Position numbers and translations under genes: made by a program. Below the pieces are notes generated by a model, which saw only the letters and a list, made by a program, of their open reading frames with translations, had not been told where the DNA came from and searched no databases. Positions 19,129 through 28,065 of a stretch of 64,000 bases of DNA are shown in pieces. This stretch comes from Aurantiacibacter odishensis (GTDB lineage: Bacteria; Pseudomonadota; Alphaproteobacteria; Sphingomonadales; Sphingomonadaceae). How positions within the stretch are numbered: position 1 is the first letter of the stretch; the number at the start of each line of letters is the position of its first letter. The stretch is from positions 682,001 to 746,000 of the forward strand of contig NZ_QYOS01000025.1 of the NCBI RefSeq assembly GCF_003605195.1. Reading direction: 5' to 3'.

Positions 19129-20535
19129 TCAGTCGCCCGTCAGGATCCGCTCGACCAGTTCCTTCACCGTGGGGGTGTAGTTGTTGGAATAGAACGGGTC
19201 GGTCTTGAAGCGGTATGCCGCATGGCCTGCAAAGGCGAGGTTCTCGTCCGGATCGCCGCCGTGGGCGATGTCCTGCAAGGTTTTCTGGATGCAGAAGCTG
19301 CGCGGGTCGGCAAGGCGGCCGGTGGTGTGCGTGTCGTGATCCTTCCAGCTGGAGAACTGGCAGTGCGACAGGCAGCCCATGCAATTCGCCTGGTCCGTAC
19401 GGATCTGGTCTGCGCTTTCGGGCGTCACGAAAACCACGGTATCGTCCGGCGTCTTGAGAGCTTCGGTAAAGCCTTCGTGCATCCACGCCAGCGCCTTGCG
19501 CTGGTCTCCGGGATGGACGTAGAAATACTTCGCCTTGCCGTGATCCATCAGCGGGATGGTGCCCTCTTCCTGGTCCCGCTTGAAGATCGGGATTTGCCGC
19601 TCCGAGCGGTGCATCAGGTCGTAGAGGAAAGGCGTCTTCACCGCGCTGGAATAGAAACCGGTTGGCGAGAACTTGTGCAGCAGCACATCGCCGGGCTCCA
19701 CCGTGCGCAGCATTTCCTTCCACACGTTGGGAATGGGGCTTTCCTTCGTCAGCAGCGGCCGCGTGCCGAACTGGAAGGCGATCTTGCCAAGCTCCGGATT
19801 GTCGATCCAGTCTTCCCACTCGCGCAGATACCAGACGCCGCCCGCCATAACGATCGCCGTTTCCTCGGACACGCCTTCCTTGCGCATCGTCTCTCGCAGG
19901 GCCGCGACGCGGGGATAGGGATCCTGCGGCTCGCGCGGGTCTTCTGCGTTTGACAGACCGTTGTGCCCGCCTGCCAGCCACGGATCTTCGTAGACCACCG
20001 CCGCCATCAGGTCCGGCACCTTGGAATAGCTACGCTTCCACAGCGCGCGGAAAGCGCGGGCCGAGCTGATGATCGGCAGGTAATAGACGTTGTAGTGCTG
20101 GGCGATCTCGGCCAGCTTGTAGGGCATCCCTGCGCCGCAGGTGACGCCCGTCACCAAGCCCTTGCAGTTCTCCAGCACACCCTCGAGCACGCGCTGCGCG
20201 CCGCCCATTTCCCACAGCACGTTGATATTGATCGCGCCGTTACCGCCCGCGATCTCGTGCGCGCGCTTCACCTGCTCGGTCGCGCCGTCGATGGCATAGC
20301 GGACAAGCTGCTCGAAACGTTCGGTGCGGGTCGCCTGCGGGTAGACCTGCGGAATGGGGTTGCCATCGCTGTCGTAACTGTCGGCATTCACGGCGCTGAC
20401 CGTGCCGATGCCGCCGGCTGCGGCCCATGCGCCGGAACTGGCGTGGTTGGTGGCGGAAACGCCCTTGCCGCCTTCGATCAGCGGCCAGACTTCACGGCCG
20501 CCGTAGGAAATCGGCTTAAGACCCTTGAAACTCAT
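19129..20535 (-). CDS. NAD(P)H-dependent flavin oxidoreductase (nitronate monooxygenase-like)
   Basis: 468-aa TIM-barrel FMN enzyme of the nitronate monooxygenase/2-nitropropane dioxygenase group, longer than the usual 320-370 aa. Motifs include GVSATNHASSGAWAAAGGIG, VTGVTCGAGMPYKLAEIAQH and VMAGGVWYLREW. The C-terminal part carries a Cys cluster, NCMGCLSHC, not normal for nitronate monooxygenases. Of two adjacent ATGs, the one at 20535 has better spacing from GGGGA. The start lies inside the upstream methyltransferase gene (20-base overlap). The true substrate is unknown. Confidence 0.85.
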   Translation of the reverse strand: MSFKGLKPISYGGREVWPLIEGGKGVSATNHASSGAWAAAGGIGTVSAVNADSYDSDGNPIPQVYPQATRTERFEQLVRYAIDGATEQVKRAHEIAGGNGAININVLWEMGGAQRVLEGVLENCKGLVTGVTCGAGMPYKLAEIAQHYNVYYLPIISSARAFRALWKRSYSKVPDLMAAVVYEDPWLAGGHNGLSNAEDPREPQDPYPRVAALRETMRKEGVSEETAIVMAGGVWYLREWEDWIDNPELGKIAFQFGTRPLLTKESPIPNVWKEMLRTVEPGDVLLHKFSPTGFYSSAVKTPFLYDLMHRSERQIPIFKRDQEEGTIPLMDHGKAKYFYVHPGDQRKALAWMHEGFTEALKTPDDTVVFVTPESADQIRTDQANCMGCLSHCQFSSWKDHDTHTTGRLADPRSFCIQKTLQDIAHGGDPDENLAFAGHAAYRFKTDPFYSNNYTPTVKELVERILTGD

Positions 20536-21310
20536 CATTGTCCCCAGAAGTGTTCTCATCCGTCAGGGAGAACTCGGTGTTGGTATCGCCCGGTTGCATG
20601 CAGGGCTCGATATCGCGTGGATCGGGCCTTTCGCCCACCACTTCGAACTGCGCGTAATAGCCTGCAATCTGAGGCTTGCGCACATATTGAACGAGCCGAT
20701 AGCCGACGCGTTCGAATTCGCAAAACAGTAGTTGTGGATTGATGCCGTGCTGATCTGCCGGCCTGTCGGTATCCACGACGATGACCTGCCCGCCTTCTCT
20801 CAGCGAGGGGCGCATGCGCCACAGCAGGGCATAGGGTTCGGCAATCTCGTGGTACATGTGGACCATGAAGATGCGGTCGAAGCTATCGTCAGGCAGCTTG
20901 GGATCGTCCGGGTCGCCAAGCGCGATGGAGACATTGTCCAGCCTTTCGCGCTCCACACGGCTGCCCAGGCGGCGCAGCGCGTCCTCGTCGATATCCTGCG
21001 CCAGCACGCGCCCATCGGCCCCTACCCGCGCAGCCAGGCGCACTGTGTAGTATCCCTCGCCCGCACCAATATCGGCCACTGTCATCCCGCGCGTGATATC
21101 GGCCTGGTCCATCACGGTCTGCGCTTCCTGCCGGTCGTCGCGTATCTGCTCGGTAGAGAAGGCGTTCGATCCGGTATCAGACACGGGGCGATAGGGCCGC
21201 GGAAAATCGCGAGCGGTCACGGGGCGGTCGTCCTCGGCGACGTCGCACGCGGCAAGAGACGTGCACGCCACACCAGCCGCCAGAATTCGCAAGAAGGACC
21301 CTCTCTTCAT
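20516..21310 (-). CDS. Class I SAM-dependent methyltransferase with lipoprotein signal
   Basis: 264 aa. The N-terminus MKRGSFLRILAAGVACTSLAAC looks like a lipoprotein signal peptide, with Asp at +2, which in E. coli favours inner-membrane retention. Motif I of a Rossmann methyltransferase is clear (VADIGAGEGYYTVRLAARVG), followed by LAQDIDEDALRRL and a post-motif DDSFDRIFMVHMYHEIAEP. ATG 21310 was chosen because it creates the signal. An exported SAM enzyme is puzzling because SAM is cytoplasmic. Overlaps the next gene by 20 bases. Confidence 0.82.
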   Translation of the reverse strand: MKRGSFLRILAAGVACTSLAACDVAEDDRPVTARDFPRPYRPVSDTGSNAFSTEQIRDDRQEAQTVMDQADITRGMTVADIGAGEGYYTVRLAARVGADGRVLAQDIDEDALRRLGSRVERERLDNVSIALGDPDDPKLPDDSFDRIFMVHMYHEIAEPYALLWRMRPSLREGGQVIVVDTDRPADQHGINPQLLFCEFERVGYRLVQYVRKPQIAGYYAQFEVVGERPDPRDIEPCMQPGDTNTEFSLTDENTSGDNDEFQGS

Positions 21311-21389
21311 GCCCCCGGCTCTAGCGACAGGCGCGGCGGAAGGCAAAGCGGCAAATGCCTTGGCGAGCGTGTTTCGCGGCCGCTCCCGT

Positions 21390-21860
21390 TCAGCCGGGCT
21401 GTGCATTCGTTCGAGGGAGCGGCGACCAGCTGTTGTAAGGACCGACGCGGGAAAGGCGGTAACGGTGCATTAGTGTTCCGCCCAGCAAGAGGGCCAGTTG
21501 CAGCAGCACCGGCAATTGCGTCATCGCCCAGAACGCCTGCGACCAGCCATCGCGAGCCACGAGCGCAGAGATACTTCCGGTCACGGCGACAAGTTGCGCT
21601 GCGGCAATGGCCAAGGGGTAAAGGCGGTTGGCGCGCATTGCGACAGTGATGAGAGCACTGGCCGCAAACAGGTCGAGCAGTAACCTGCTCAGGTCGAATT
21701 CGACAAAGGATCGCGGCCCGATCGTGAACTGGAGCAACAGGTCGATGATCGCCTCGGCAGCGATGATCGCGGCGCAACATTTCTCGGGCGCATCTCCCCT
21801 CGCCGCCGCGAAAGCGACGACGAGGAAAGTGGCAGCGACAATGAGGACGAACAGGTTCAC
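21390..21860 (-). CDS. Small integral membrane protein, unknown function
   Basis: 156 aa from a GTG start, with about four or five hydrophobic segments (near residues 2-20, 28-45, 60-76, 82-100 and 112-132) and a short basic cytoplasmic-type tail. No motif I recognise. It lies 18 bases after the helical protein gene and 79 bases before the methyltransferase gene on the same strand, so it is probably cotranscribed with both. Confidence 0.7.
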   Translation of the reverse strand: MNLFVLIVAATFLVVAFAAARGDAPEKCCAAIIAAEAIIDLLLQFTIGPRSFVEFDLSRLLLDLFAASALITVAMRANRLYPLAIAAAQLVAVTGSISALVARDGWSQAFWAMTQLPVLLQLALLLGGTLMHRYRLSRVGPYNSWSPLPRTNAQPG

Positions 21861-21878
21861 ACTATCGCTTTCGGGAGG

Positions 21879-22229
21879 TCAGGATGCGGCGCGCAAATCG
21901 GCCTTGTGGCCCATGGGCTCGCCCGGAGGGCACTTCTCGACACCAAGCACGTCGCCCTGAACCTGAAGCAGGTTCGCGTGGACACGGGCAAGGTCGCTTC
22001 CGGCAGAAACCAGCGTCTGATGCGACTTGGTGAGACGCAGCAGGGCTTCCTGTCCAACGAAGGGGCCGGCATCGGTATCGCGCCGAGCCTCGATCATCGT
22101 GGCAAGCAGGGTGCTCTGGCGAAGCAAGGCATTGTCCAGCGCCTCTTCGGCGGCTTTCAGTTCGCGGGTGATACGCATCTGCGCAATGTCGGGAGACATG
22201 CCCATCTCGATAACTCCATTTGCGGCCAT
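21879..22229 (-). CDS. Small helical protein, unknown function
   Basis: 116 aa, predicted almost entirely alpha-helical with Ala/Leu-rich heptad-like runs (ITRELKAAEEALDNALLRQS and LLRLTKSHQTLVSAGSDLAR). No signal peptide or membrane segment. AAGAGG precedes ATG 22229. Located between a membrane-anchored HTH regulator and a membrane protein on the same strand. Function not recognised. Confidence 0.7.
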   Translation of the reverse strand: MAANGVIEMGMSPDIAQMRITRELKAAEEALDNALLRQSTLLATMIEARRDTDAGPFVGQEALLRLTKSHQTLVSAGSDLARVHANLLQVQGDVLGVEKCPPGEPMGHKADLRAAS

Positions 22230-22265
22230 GCGGCCTCTTGATCTGCGAAGGAGTCCTAAGGCAGC

Positions 22266-22796
22266 CTACTGCATGAGCTCGGATAGTTCGCCGAAAATGG
22301 CCAATCCAACCAAAGCTGCAACCAGCAGGCCAAGGGTAATTCCGACGATAGCGGTTAGACGCCAGAAATACCCGTAGCGACCCTCAAAAGACTCCGGGAC
22401 GACGCGGTACTGGACGATTGGCCGTGTGCTTTCGGGAGGCCTGCCTGAATCGGCATGCACCTGGCTATCGTCCGGCACCGTGTCGGACCCGGCATCTTGG
22501 TCGCGCGGTTCCGGCAGAGTTTCGACCTGCGAGGATTGATATACGGGTCTTTCGTATAATGGCGCATCGCCCCTGTCGGCAGTGGCGGCCATGTAGGCAG
22601 CGGCGAGTTCGCTACGCGTCTCAACGCCGAACTTTTTGCGCGCCGCCGTCACCCGCTGGTCCACGGTATGTGGCGAGATGCCAAGTTCGCGGGCGATCTG
22701 CTTCGATGTCTTGTGCAGCACCAGCAGGTCCAGCACGTCCTGCTGCTTGTCGGTTAGCGTATCCAGGACGTTATCGATATCTCGTGCGTGATCCAT
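22266..22796 (-). CDS. LuxR-type HTH regulator with C-terminal membrane anchor
   Basis: 176 aa. Residues about 10-65 form a LuxR/GerE-type DNA-binding domain (LTDKQQDVLDLLVLHKTSKQ, IARELGISPHTVDQRVTAAR). A Pro/Asp-rich linker follows, then one transmembrane helix near residues 148-170 (LTAIVGITLGLLVAALVGLAIF) and a tiny tail. This reverses the usual LuxR layout, where the HTH is C-terminal. ATG 22796 is used; a TTG nine bases upstream is possible. It heads a minus-strand gene run and may control it, though no operator is identified. Confidence 0.85.
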   Translation of the reverse strand: MDHARDIDNVLDTLTDKQQDVLDLLVLHKTSKQIARELGISPHTVDQRVTAARKKFGVETRSELAAAYMAATADRGDAPLYERPVYQSSQVETLPEPRDQDAGSDTVPDDSQVHADSGRPPESTRPIVQYRVVPESFEGRYGYFWRLTAIVGITLGLLVAALVGLAIFGELSELMQ

Positions 22797-22893
22797 TTCG
22801 CCCAATCCGGCCCGCCATCATGCGCAGCAAGCCCCTCCCTCAAGGGTCTGTATATCAAAGCGTTGCACGATTGCGAGGCCCGCGAAAATGTTA

Positions 22894-22915
22894 TCCCGTC
22901 GAGCTATTATCGGGA
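22894..22915 (-). terminator. Weak hairpin after prfB
   Basis: A 5-bp stem (TCCCG/CGGGA) with a 12-base loop starts eight bases beyond the prfB stop. Read on the minus strand it is followed by TAACATTTTCG. It is a plausible but weak terminator of the amidase-PBP1A-prfB block. Confidence 0.3.
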
Positions 22916-22922
22916 AGAGTCC

Positions 22923-24050
22923 TTACTCCACGTCATCGACGTCCACCGTTTCCCCCGTCACGCGCTGAGCCAGTGCCGCGGCGATGAAATCGTCGATCTC
23001 GCCATCCAGCACGTCGCCCGGTGAGGTGGAAGTGGTGCCGGTGCGCAGGTCCTTCACCATCTGGTAGGGCTGGAGAACATAGCTGCGGATCTGGTGGCCC
23101 CAACCGATTTCGGTCTTCTCCGCATATTCGCCCGCCGCCACGGCTTCGCGCTCGGCCAGCTCCCGCTCGTAGAGGCGCGCTTTCAGCATGTTCATCGCGG
23201 TTGCGCGATTCTTGTGCTGGCTGCGATCGTTCTGGCTGGCAACGACAACGCCAGTGGGCTTGTGGGTGATACGCACGGCAGAGTCGGTGGTGTTCACGTG
23301 CTGCCCGCCCGCGCCCGATGCGCGGTAGGTGTCGATTTTCAGGTCGCCTTCGTTGATCTCGATGTCGATATCGTCGTCGATCACCGGATAGACCCAGACG
23401 CTGGAAAAGCTGGTGTGGCGGCGCGCCGAGCTGTCGTAGGGGCTGATGCGAACGAGGCGGTGGACGCCGCTCTCGGTCTTGGCATAGCCATAGGCGTTCT
23501 CGCCCTTGATCAGCAGCGTGGCGCTCTTGATGCCGGCCTGTTCTCCAGCGGCGTATTCCACCGTTTCCACCTTGAACCCGCGGCGCTCGGCCCAGCGAAC
23601 GTACATGCGCATCAGCATTTCCGCCCAGTCCTGGCTCTCGGTGCCCCCGGCGCCCGCGTTCACCTGCAGGTAGGTGTCGTAATTGTCGGCCTCGCCCGAA
23701 AGGAGGGCGTTCACCTTGTCGCGGTCGGCGCGCTTGGCCAGTGCTGCCAGGCTGGCAAGACCCTCGGCCACGACATCATCGTCACCCTCGGCCTCGCCCA
23801 TTTCCACGAATTCGGAGGCGTCGGACATTTCCTGGCTGATCTCGTTGACCGTCTCGACCGCGTCCTTCAGCTGCTTGTGCTCGCGACTGATGGCCTGCGC
23901 CTGCTTCGGATCGTTCCACAGGTCGGGGTCCTGCACGCGGGCTTCCAGCTCGTCGAGACGGCGGAGCGCGTGTTCCCAGTCCAGCGACTTGCGCACCAGC
24001 GCCAGCGCGGCTTCGATCCGGTCGATGTGGGCCTGCCCTTCGGCACGCAT
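22923..24050 (-). CDS. prfB: Peptide chain release factor 2
   Basis: Release factor RF2 (375 aa), recognising UGA and UAA stop codons. The GGQ peptidyl-hydrolysis loop is in [20 protein letters not shown]. The stop-codon recognition region includes the RF2-type [12 protein letters not shown] area. The gene is a single open frame: the E. coli-type programmed +1 frameshift with an in-frame UGA near codon 26 is not present. The corresponding stretch reads KSLDWEHAL without a stop. Same strand as PBP1A, 85 bases downstream of it. Confidence 0.97.
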   Translation of the reverse strand: MRAEGQAHIDRIEAALALVRKSLDWEHALRRLDELEARVQDPDLWNDPKQAQAISREHKQLKDAVETVNEISQEMSDASEFVEMGEAEGDDDVVAEGLASLAALAKRADRDKVNALLSGEADNYDTYLQVNAGAGGTESQDWAEMLMRMYVRWAERRGFKVETVEYAAGEQAGIKSATLLIKGENAYGYAKTESGVHRLVRISPYDSSARRHTSFSSVWVYPVIDDDIDIEINEGDLKIDTYRASGAGGQHVNTTDSAVRITHKPTGVVVASQNDRSQHKNRATAMNMLKARLYERELAEREAVAAGEYAEKTEIGWGHQIRSYVLQPYQMVKDLRTGTTSTSPGDVLDGEIDDFIAAALAQRVTGETVDVDDVE

Positions 24051-24135
24051 GGCATTAGTCCTTCACAAGATTTGAGACGCGCGCCTAGCGCAAGGCGTGA
24101 CGCGGGGGAAGTGCGGTGGTGGAAAAGCGGACGGA

Positions 24136-26658
24136 TCAATAGATGCCGCCCTGCTCCTCGGCAAAGTCCTCGCGCTCGCCCGCGCCGCTCTGGACACGCG
24201 GGCCCTCGTTGCGACGGCGCAGCTGGGCAAGGATCATCTCACGCATGGCGTCGATCTCATCCTGCCGCTGGCTGCGGCGCGGTTCGGTGTCGGGCTTGAA
24301 CGCTTCCCAGATCACCGCGGACGTAGGCTCATCCGAAGGCCAGCCATCGAACACCCGGCGGCCCGTGCGACGATCCACACGCACCATGCGCACGCCCTCG
24401 GGCGCGAGGAACGGCCTGCCGCTCCAGTGGTCGCGCGTTTCCTGCACGAACTGCTTGAAGATCGGCGCTGCCGTGTTGCCGCCCTGGATCCATCCGCCCA
24501 TGTTGCGAGGCTGATCGAACCCGAGATAGGTCGCCCCCACAATATCGGGCGAACCGCCCACGAACCACGCGTTGGTGGGACCGGAGCTTGTGCCGGTCTT
24601 GCCGAACAGCGGCAGCTCAAGGTCGCGCAGGCGCGTAGCGGTCCCGCGCTCGACCACACCTGTCAGCATGTTGACGATCTGGAATGCGGTGCGCGCATCC
24701 ATCACCTGCCGCCCGGTCCTGCCGAAGCGCGGCATAGGGCCGCCGTCCCACTCGTCCATGTTACAATTCGTACATTCGCGGTTGTCGGCGCGGAAGATCA
24801 CCTTGCCGTCGCGGTCCTGCACGTAGTCGATCACGGTGGGATCATTGAGCCGCCCGTGGTTGACGAGGGCTGCGTAGGCCGCGGCCATGCGCTCTACGGT
24901 CGTATCCCCAGCGCCAAGCGCGAAAGCGGGGAACGGCTCGTATGCACCTTCGTCCGCGATGCCCACATCTTCGAATGTGTCGATTACCTGTTCCATCCCA
25001 GAGTCCATCGCGATGTGGACCGTCATCAGGTTCTTGGACTGCTCCAGGCCATATCGCATCGGGTACTCGCCCCCGCCACGGCTACCACCGAAGTTGGTGA
25101 AGCATTTCTCGCCAAGGTTAGCGCCCTGGTAATAGCAGTACTGACTATCCGGGATCATCGAGGCAGGCGTCATGCCATTGTCGAGGCCGGTCGCGTAGAC
25201 GAAGGGCTTGATCGTCGAGCCGGGCTGCCGATTGGCCTGCGTGGCGCGATTGAAACTGCCGAGGCGGGAATCGAAACCGCCCTGCATGGCAAGAATGCGC
25301 CCGCTGTCGGGTGCAATGGCCAGGAAGCCGCCCGACACACTGGGGATAGTCTCAAGCCGCCAGCCATTGCCGCGCGGCGAGGCGACCACGACATCACCGA
25401 CACTCATCTCGTCGGCGGGATTGGACAGCGGATATTCCTCGCCGTCCGAGAAACCGATAGTTGCCGAACCGCTTCCCAGCGCGGTGATCACGCCAACGCG
25501 CCAGTTTTCGTAATTGATCGAGAGGTAGGAGCTGCGAAGCTGCGCCGTCAGGTCTCCATTATCGGGATTGAGCGTCGCGACAGGCCCCGCCCAGCCGCGG
25601 TTGCCGTGATAGCGCAGCATGGCACCGCGCAGCGAATTGCGCGCGGCGTCCTGCATCTCGGTATCCAGCGAGGTGCGCACCCACAGGCCACCTGCATAGA
25701 CGCTGTTGCGGCCATCTTCGGCCTCTTCACCGAAGCGCTCAATGAGTTCGCGGCGCACTTCCTCAAGGAAATAGCCGGCGTCCGCAGAGCGCTCCGCCCG
25801 CTGGCCCTGGATTATGCCCAGCGGCTGCGCCTGCGCGGCCTGCAACTCCTGCGGCGTGATAAAACCGTTGTCTTCCATCTGGGCGAGCACCCAGTTGCGG
25901 CGTTCGCGCGCGGTATCGTAGTTCGCCTGGCGGCTGTAGACTTCCGGCGCACGCGGCAGGATGGCGAGATAGGCCATCTCGTGCAGTTCAAGGTCGTCCA
26001 CGTCCTTGTCGAAATAGGCACGCGCGGCGGCCTGCACACCGAAACTGCGACGACCCAGCGGAATTTCGTTGAGGTAAAGCGTGATGATCTGCTGTTTCGA
26101 GAGTACGCCTTCGATACGCGTGGCGAGGATCATCTCCTTCAGCTTGCGCGTCACCGAGTATTCGTTGCCGACAAGAATGTTCTTGGCGACCTGCTGCGTA
26201 ATGGTCGAACCGCCGACTGCGCGCTCGCCAGAGCCGATCTTCGATACGTAATCGATCACCGCGCCGATGAAGCCGCCCGCGTCGATGCCGCCGTGCGTCC
26301 AGAACGTCTCGTCCTCCGCCGAGATGTAGGCGTTCATCAACTGCTCCGGCAGGTCGCGGAACTGCAGTTCCACCCGCCGTTCACGCTCGTAGCGGTGGAC
26401 GATCTCACCATCGATGCCGCGCACGACTGATGGCAGGTTCGGCTCGTAATCCAGCAGGGTTTCCGCATCGGGCAGGTCGCGCGCCAGCCAGGCCCAGCCC
26501 AGCAGCCACAGCACCAGCGCGGCAAAAACGGCGTAGCCCGCCCACCGGAACAGGCGCTTTTCGCGCCAGGCATCGCGCAGCGGTGCACCGATGCGATGGG
26601 TGGTTTCGCGAAAACGCTGCAACGCGTTGCCGATGGCAGATGATTCAGAGTTCGTCAT
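24136..26658 (-). CDS. mrcA: Bifunctional penicillin-binding protein 1A
   Basis: Class A PBP (840 aa) that polymerises and cross-links peptidoglycan in the periplasm. A single N-terminal helix (about 40-57) anchors it. The glycosyltransferase domain has the catalytic Glu in SAEDETFWTHGG (E115) and the GGSTITQQVAKN motif. An OB-like insert lies in the middle. The transpeptidase has the active-site Ser in PGSTIKPF (S481), an SKN motif (EQSKNLM) and KTGTSSG (K687). ATG 26658 was chosen over an upstream extension. It follows the amidase gene on the same strand, a common alphaproteobacterial order. Confidence 0.97.
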   Translation of the reverse strand: MTNSESSAIGNALQRFRETTHRIGAPLRDAWREKRLFRWAGYAVFAALVLWLLGWAWLARDLPDAETLLDYEPNLPSVVRGIDGEIVHRYERERRVELQFRDLPEQLMNAYISAEDETFWTHGGIDAGGFIGAVIDYVSKIGSGERAVGGSTITQQVAKNILVGNEYSVTRKLKEMILATRIEGVLSKQQIITLYLNEIPLGRRSFGVQAAARAYFDKDVDDLELHEMAYLAILPRAPEVYSRQANYDTARERRNWVLAQMEDNGFITPQELQAAQAQPLGIIQGQRAERSADAGYFLEEVRRELIERFGEEAEDGRNSVYAGGLWVRTSLDTEMQDAARNSLRGAMLRYHGNRGWAGPVATLNPDNGDLTAQLRSSYLSINYENWRVGVITALGSGSATIGFSDGEEYPLSNPADEMSVGDVVVASPRGNGWRLETIPSVSGGFLAIAPDSGRILAMQGGFDSRLGSFNRATQANRQPGSTIKPFVYATGLDNGMTPASMIPDSQYCYYQGANLGEKCFTNFGGSRGGGEYPMRYGLEQSKNLMTVHIAMDSGMEQVIDTFEDVGIADEGAYEPFPAFALGAGDTTVERMAAAYAALVNHGRLNDPTVIDYVQDRDGKVIFRADNRECTNCNMDEWDGGPMPRFGRTGRQVMDARTAFQIVNMLTGVVERGTATRLRDLELPLFGKTGTSSGPTNAWFVGGSPDIVGATYLGFDQPRNMGGWIQGGNTAAPIFKQFVQETRDHWSGRPFLAPEGVRMVRVDRRTGRRVFDGWPSDEPTSAVIWEAFKPDTEPRRSQRQDEIDAMREMILAQLRRRNEGPRVQSGAGEREDFAEEQGGIY

Positions 26659-26713
26659 AAGGCAGGCCAGCGTCTTACATGCCATCCGATGATGGCGCCA
26701 CAATGAATAAGCA

Positions 26714-27586
26714 TCAGTTCGTCGCGGTCTGGCGTGCGAAATAGATGCGGATGGCCCGTGCCATCACTTCGGCGAAGCGTTCGCGCCCCTCCACCGAAGC
26801 CAGCCTTTCAGCATCCTCCGGATTGGTCACGAAGCCCGATTCGAACAGGACGCCCGGCACGTCTGGAGCGCGCAGCACGGCCAGCGCAGCAGAGCGGCGG
26901 GCCTCGGGGTGGAAGACGAGCGTCCCCTCGCCCTCGCGCTCTATGAGTTCGGCAAACTCCACCGATTTCTCCGACGTGCGTCGTTGCGACAATTCGACAA
27001 GGATGGCGTTCACGTCCTCGTTCTGCCCGGAGAGATCGACACCGTTGACGATATCGGCATCGTTCTCGCGCTCGGCAAAGAGGGCCGCGGCCTCGGAACT
27101 GGCATTCTCGGACAGGGTGTAGATGCTCGCCCCGCTCACCCCCTCCTTGTCGCCTGCGGAATCGGCGTGGATGGAAAGGAACAGGTCCGCGCCCAGCGCC
27201 CGCGCGATCTCAGCGCGTTCCTGCAACACGATGAAGCGATCGTCGTCGCGGGTCATGGCGACGCGGATGCCGCCATCTTCCAGCAATCGGTCCCGCAGCG
27301 CACGCGCCAGACCAAGGACGATAGCTTTTTCCCGGTATGTCTCGCTCACCGTGCCGGGATCGGGGCCGCCGTGCCCTGCGTCGATCACCACCAGCGGACG
27401 CGCCGGATCGGAGGGGCCCAATATCTCCGGCAAGCCGATGGGCGTGCTGCCGTCGGGCAAGGCAACGCGCACCACGTAATCGCGGCCCAGCACCGGAACC
27501 GGGATGGCCGCGCCCAGTGTATAGAGCGCACCCAGCAAAAGCACCGGGAGTGCGAACAGCAGGCCGATCTGAAATCGATACGCCAT
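26714..27586 (-). CDS. N-acetylmuramoyl-L-alanine amidase (AmiC-like, amidase_3)
   Basis: 290-aa zinc amidase that cleaves the bond between muramic acid and the stem peptide. One N-terminal hydrophobic anchor or signal (about residues 6-27) is followed by the amidase_3 domain. Metal ligands are visible: His in VIDAGHGGPDPG, Glu in TYREKAIVLG and His in LSIHADSAG. The catalytic Glu is in LFESGFVTNPEDAE. No AMIN domain is present, so it is shorter than E. coli AmiC. ATG 27586 is used; the longer frame lacks a signal. Divergent from rne. Confidence 0.93.
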   Translation of the reverse strand: MAYRFQIGLLFALPVLLLGALYTLGAAIPVPVLGRDYVVRVALPDGSTPIGLPEILGPSDPARPLVVIDAGHGGPDPGTVSETYREKAIVLGLARALRDRLLEDGGIRVAMTRDDDRFIVLQERAEIARALGADLFLSIHADSAGDKEGVSGASIYTLSENASSEAAALFAERENDADIVNGVDLSGQNEDVNAILVELSQRRTSEKSVEFAELIEREGEGTLVFHPEARRSAALAVLRAPDVPGVLFESGFVTNPEDAERLASVEGRERFAEVMARAIRIYFARQTATN

Positions 27587-28065
27587 GCGGGCGGCGAAAC
27601 GTCCTTTGCGGCGCGCCGTGCAGGCGCGGGAATGGTTAAGGCAACACCAAGGGAAATTTGCGCGAATGCGCAACAAGGTTGCCGTATCTTTTCCCCGATG
27701 CTAGCTAGAACGCAGCCGGAGCGATAATGCAATCCGGCGCCCGGCTCGGCCCCATTTCTGGCCAACCCGGCAATGCTTACAGGTTGATGCCGCGATGCAA
27801 AGTAAAAGCCAGCAAGCCACGGAGCGTTCGACTGAACGTGCGACGGCTGCAAGGCTTCCAGCGCAGACGAAAACCCTGCGCCTTTTCACCGCGACAGACA
27901 CGTTTCGCGCGTCCACCCGCAAACCGGCGACCTGCCGGACGGGCGGCGTGATGATTTCCAACACCCGCGACAATCGCGGGCCCCACACATATCGGCAATC
28001 CTCTCCACCCGGCCCGGCATCATGCCGTCTGACCGGAGTGACGGCGATTGCCCGGAGAATACTAC
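27587..28065 (+). promoter_or_regulatory. Divergent control region and long leader of rne
   Basis: 479 bases without a convincing gene between the divergent amidase and RNase E genes. It holds several inverted repeats: CGTTC/GAACG (27825-27838), GCGCAG/CTGCGC followed by CTTTT (27861-27885) and a perfect 7-bp stem CCCGCGA-CAA-TCGCGGG (27964-27980). A weak promoter-like pair (TTGCCG at 27679, 17-base gap, TAGCTA at 27702) would give a leader of about 350 bases. Long structured leaders of rne mediate autoregulation in enterobacteria; the same role here is inference. Confidence 0.5.

Noticed and set aside
24097-26430. Open frame of about 780 codons opposite the PBP1A gene
   Set aside because: Antisense shadow; composition is that of reverse-complemented GC-rich codons and no domain is visible.
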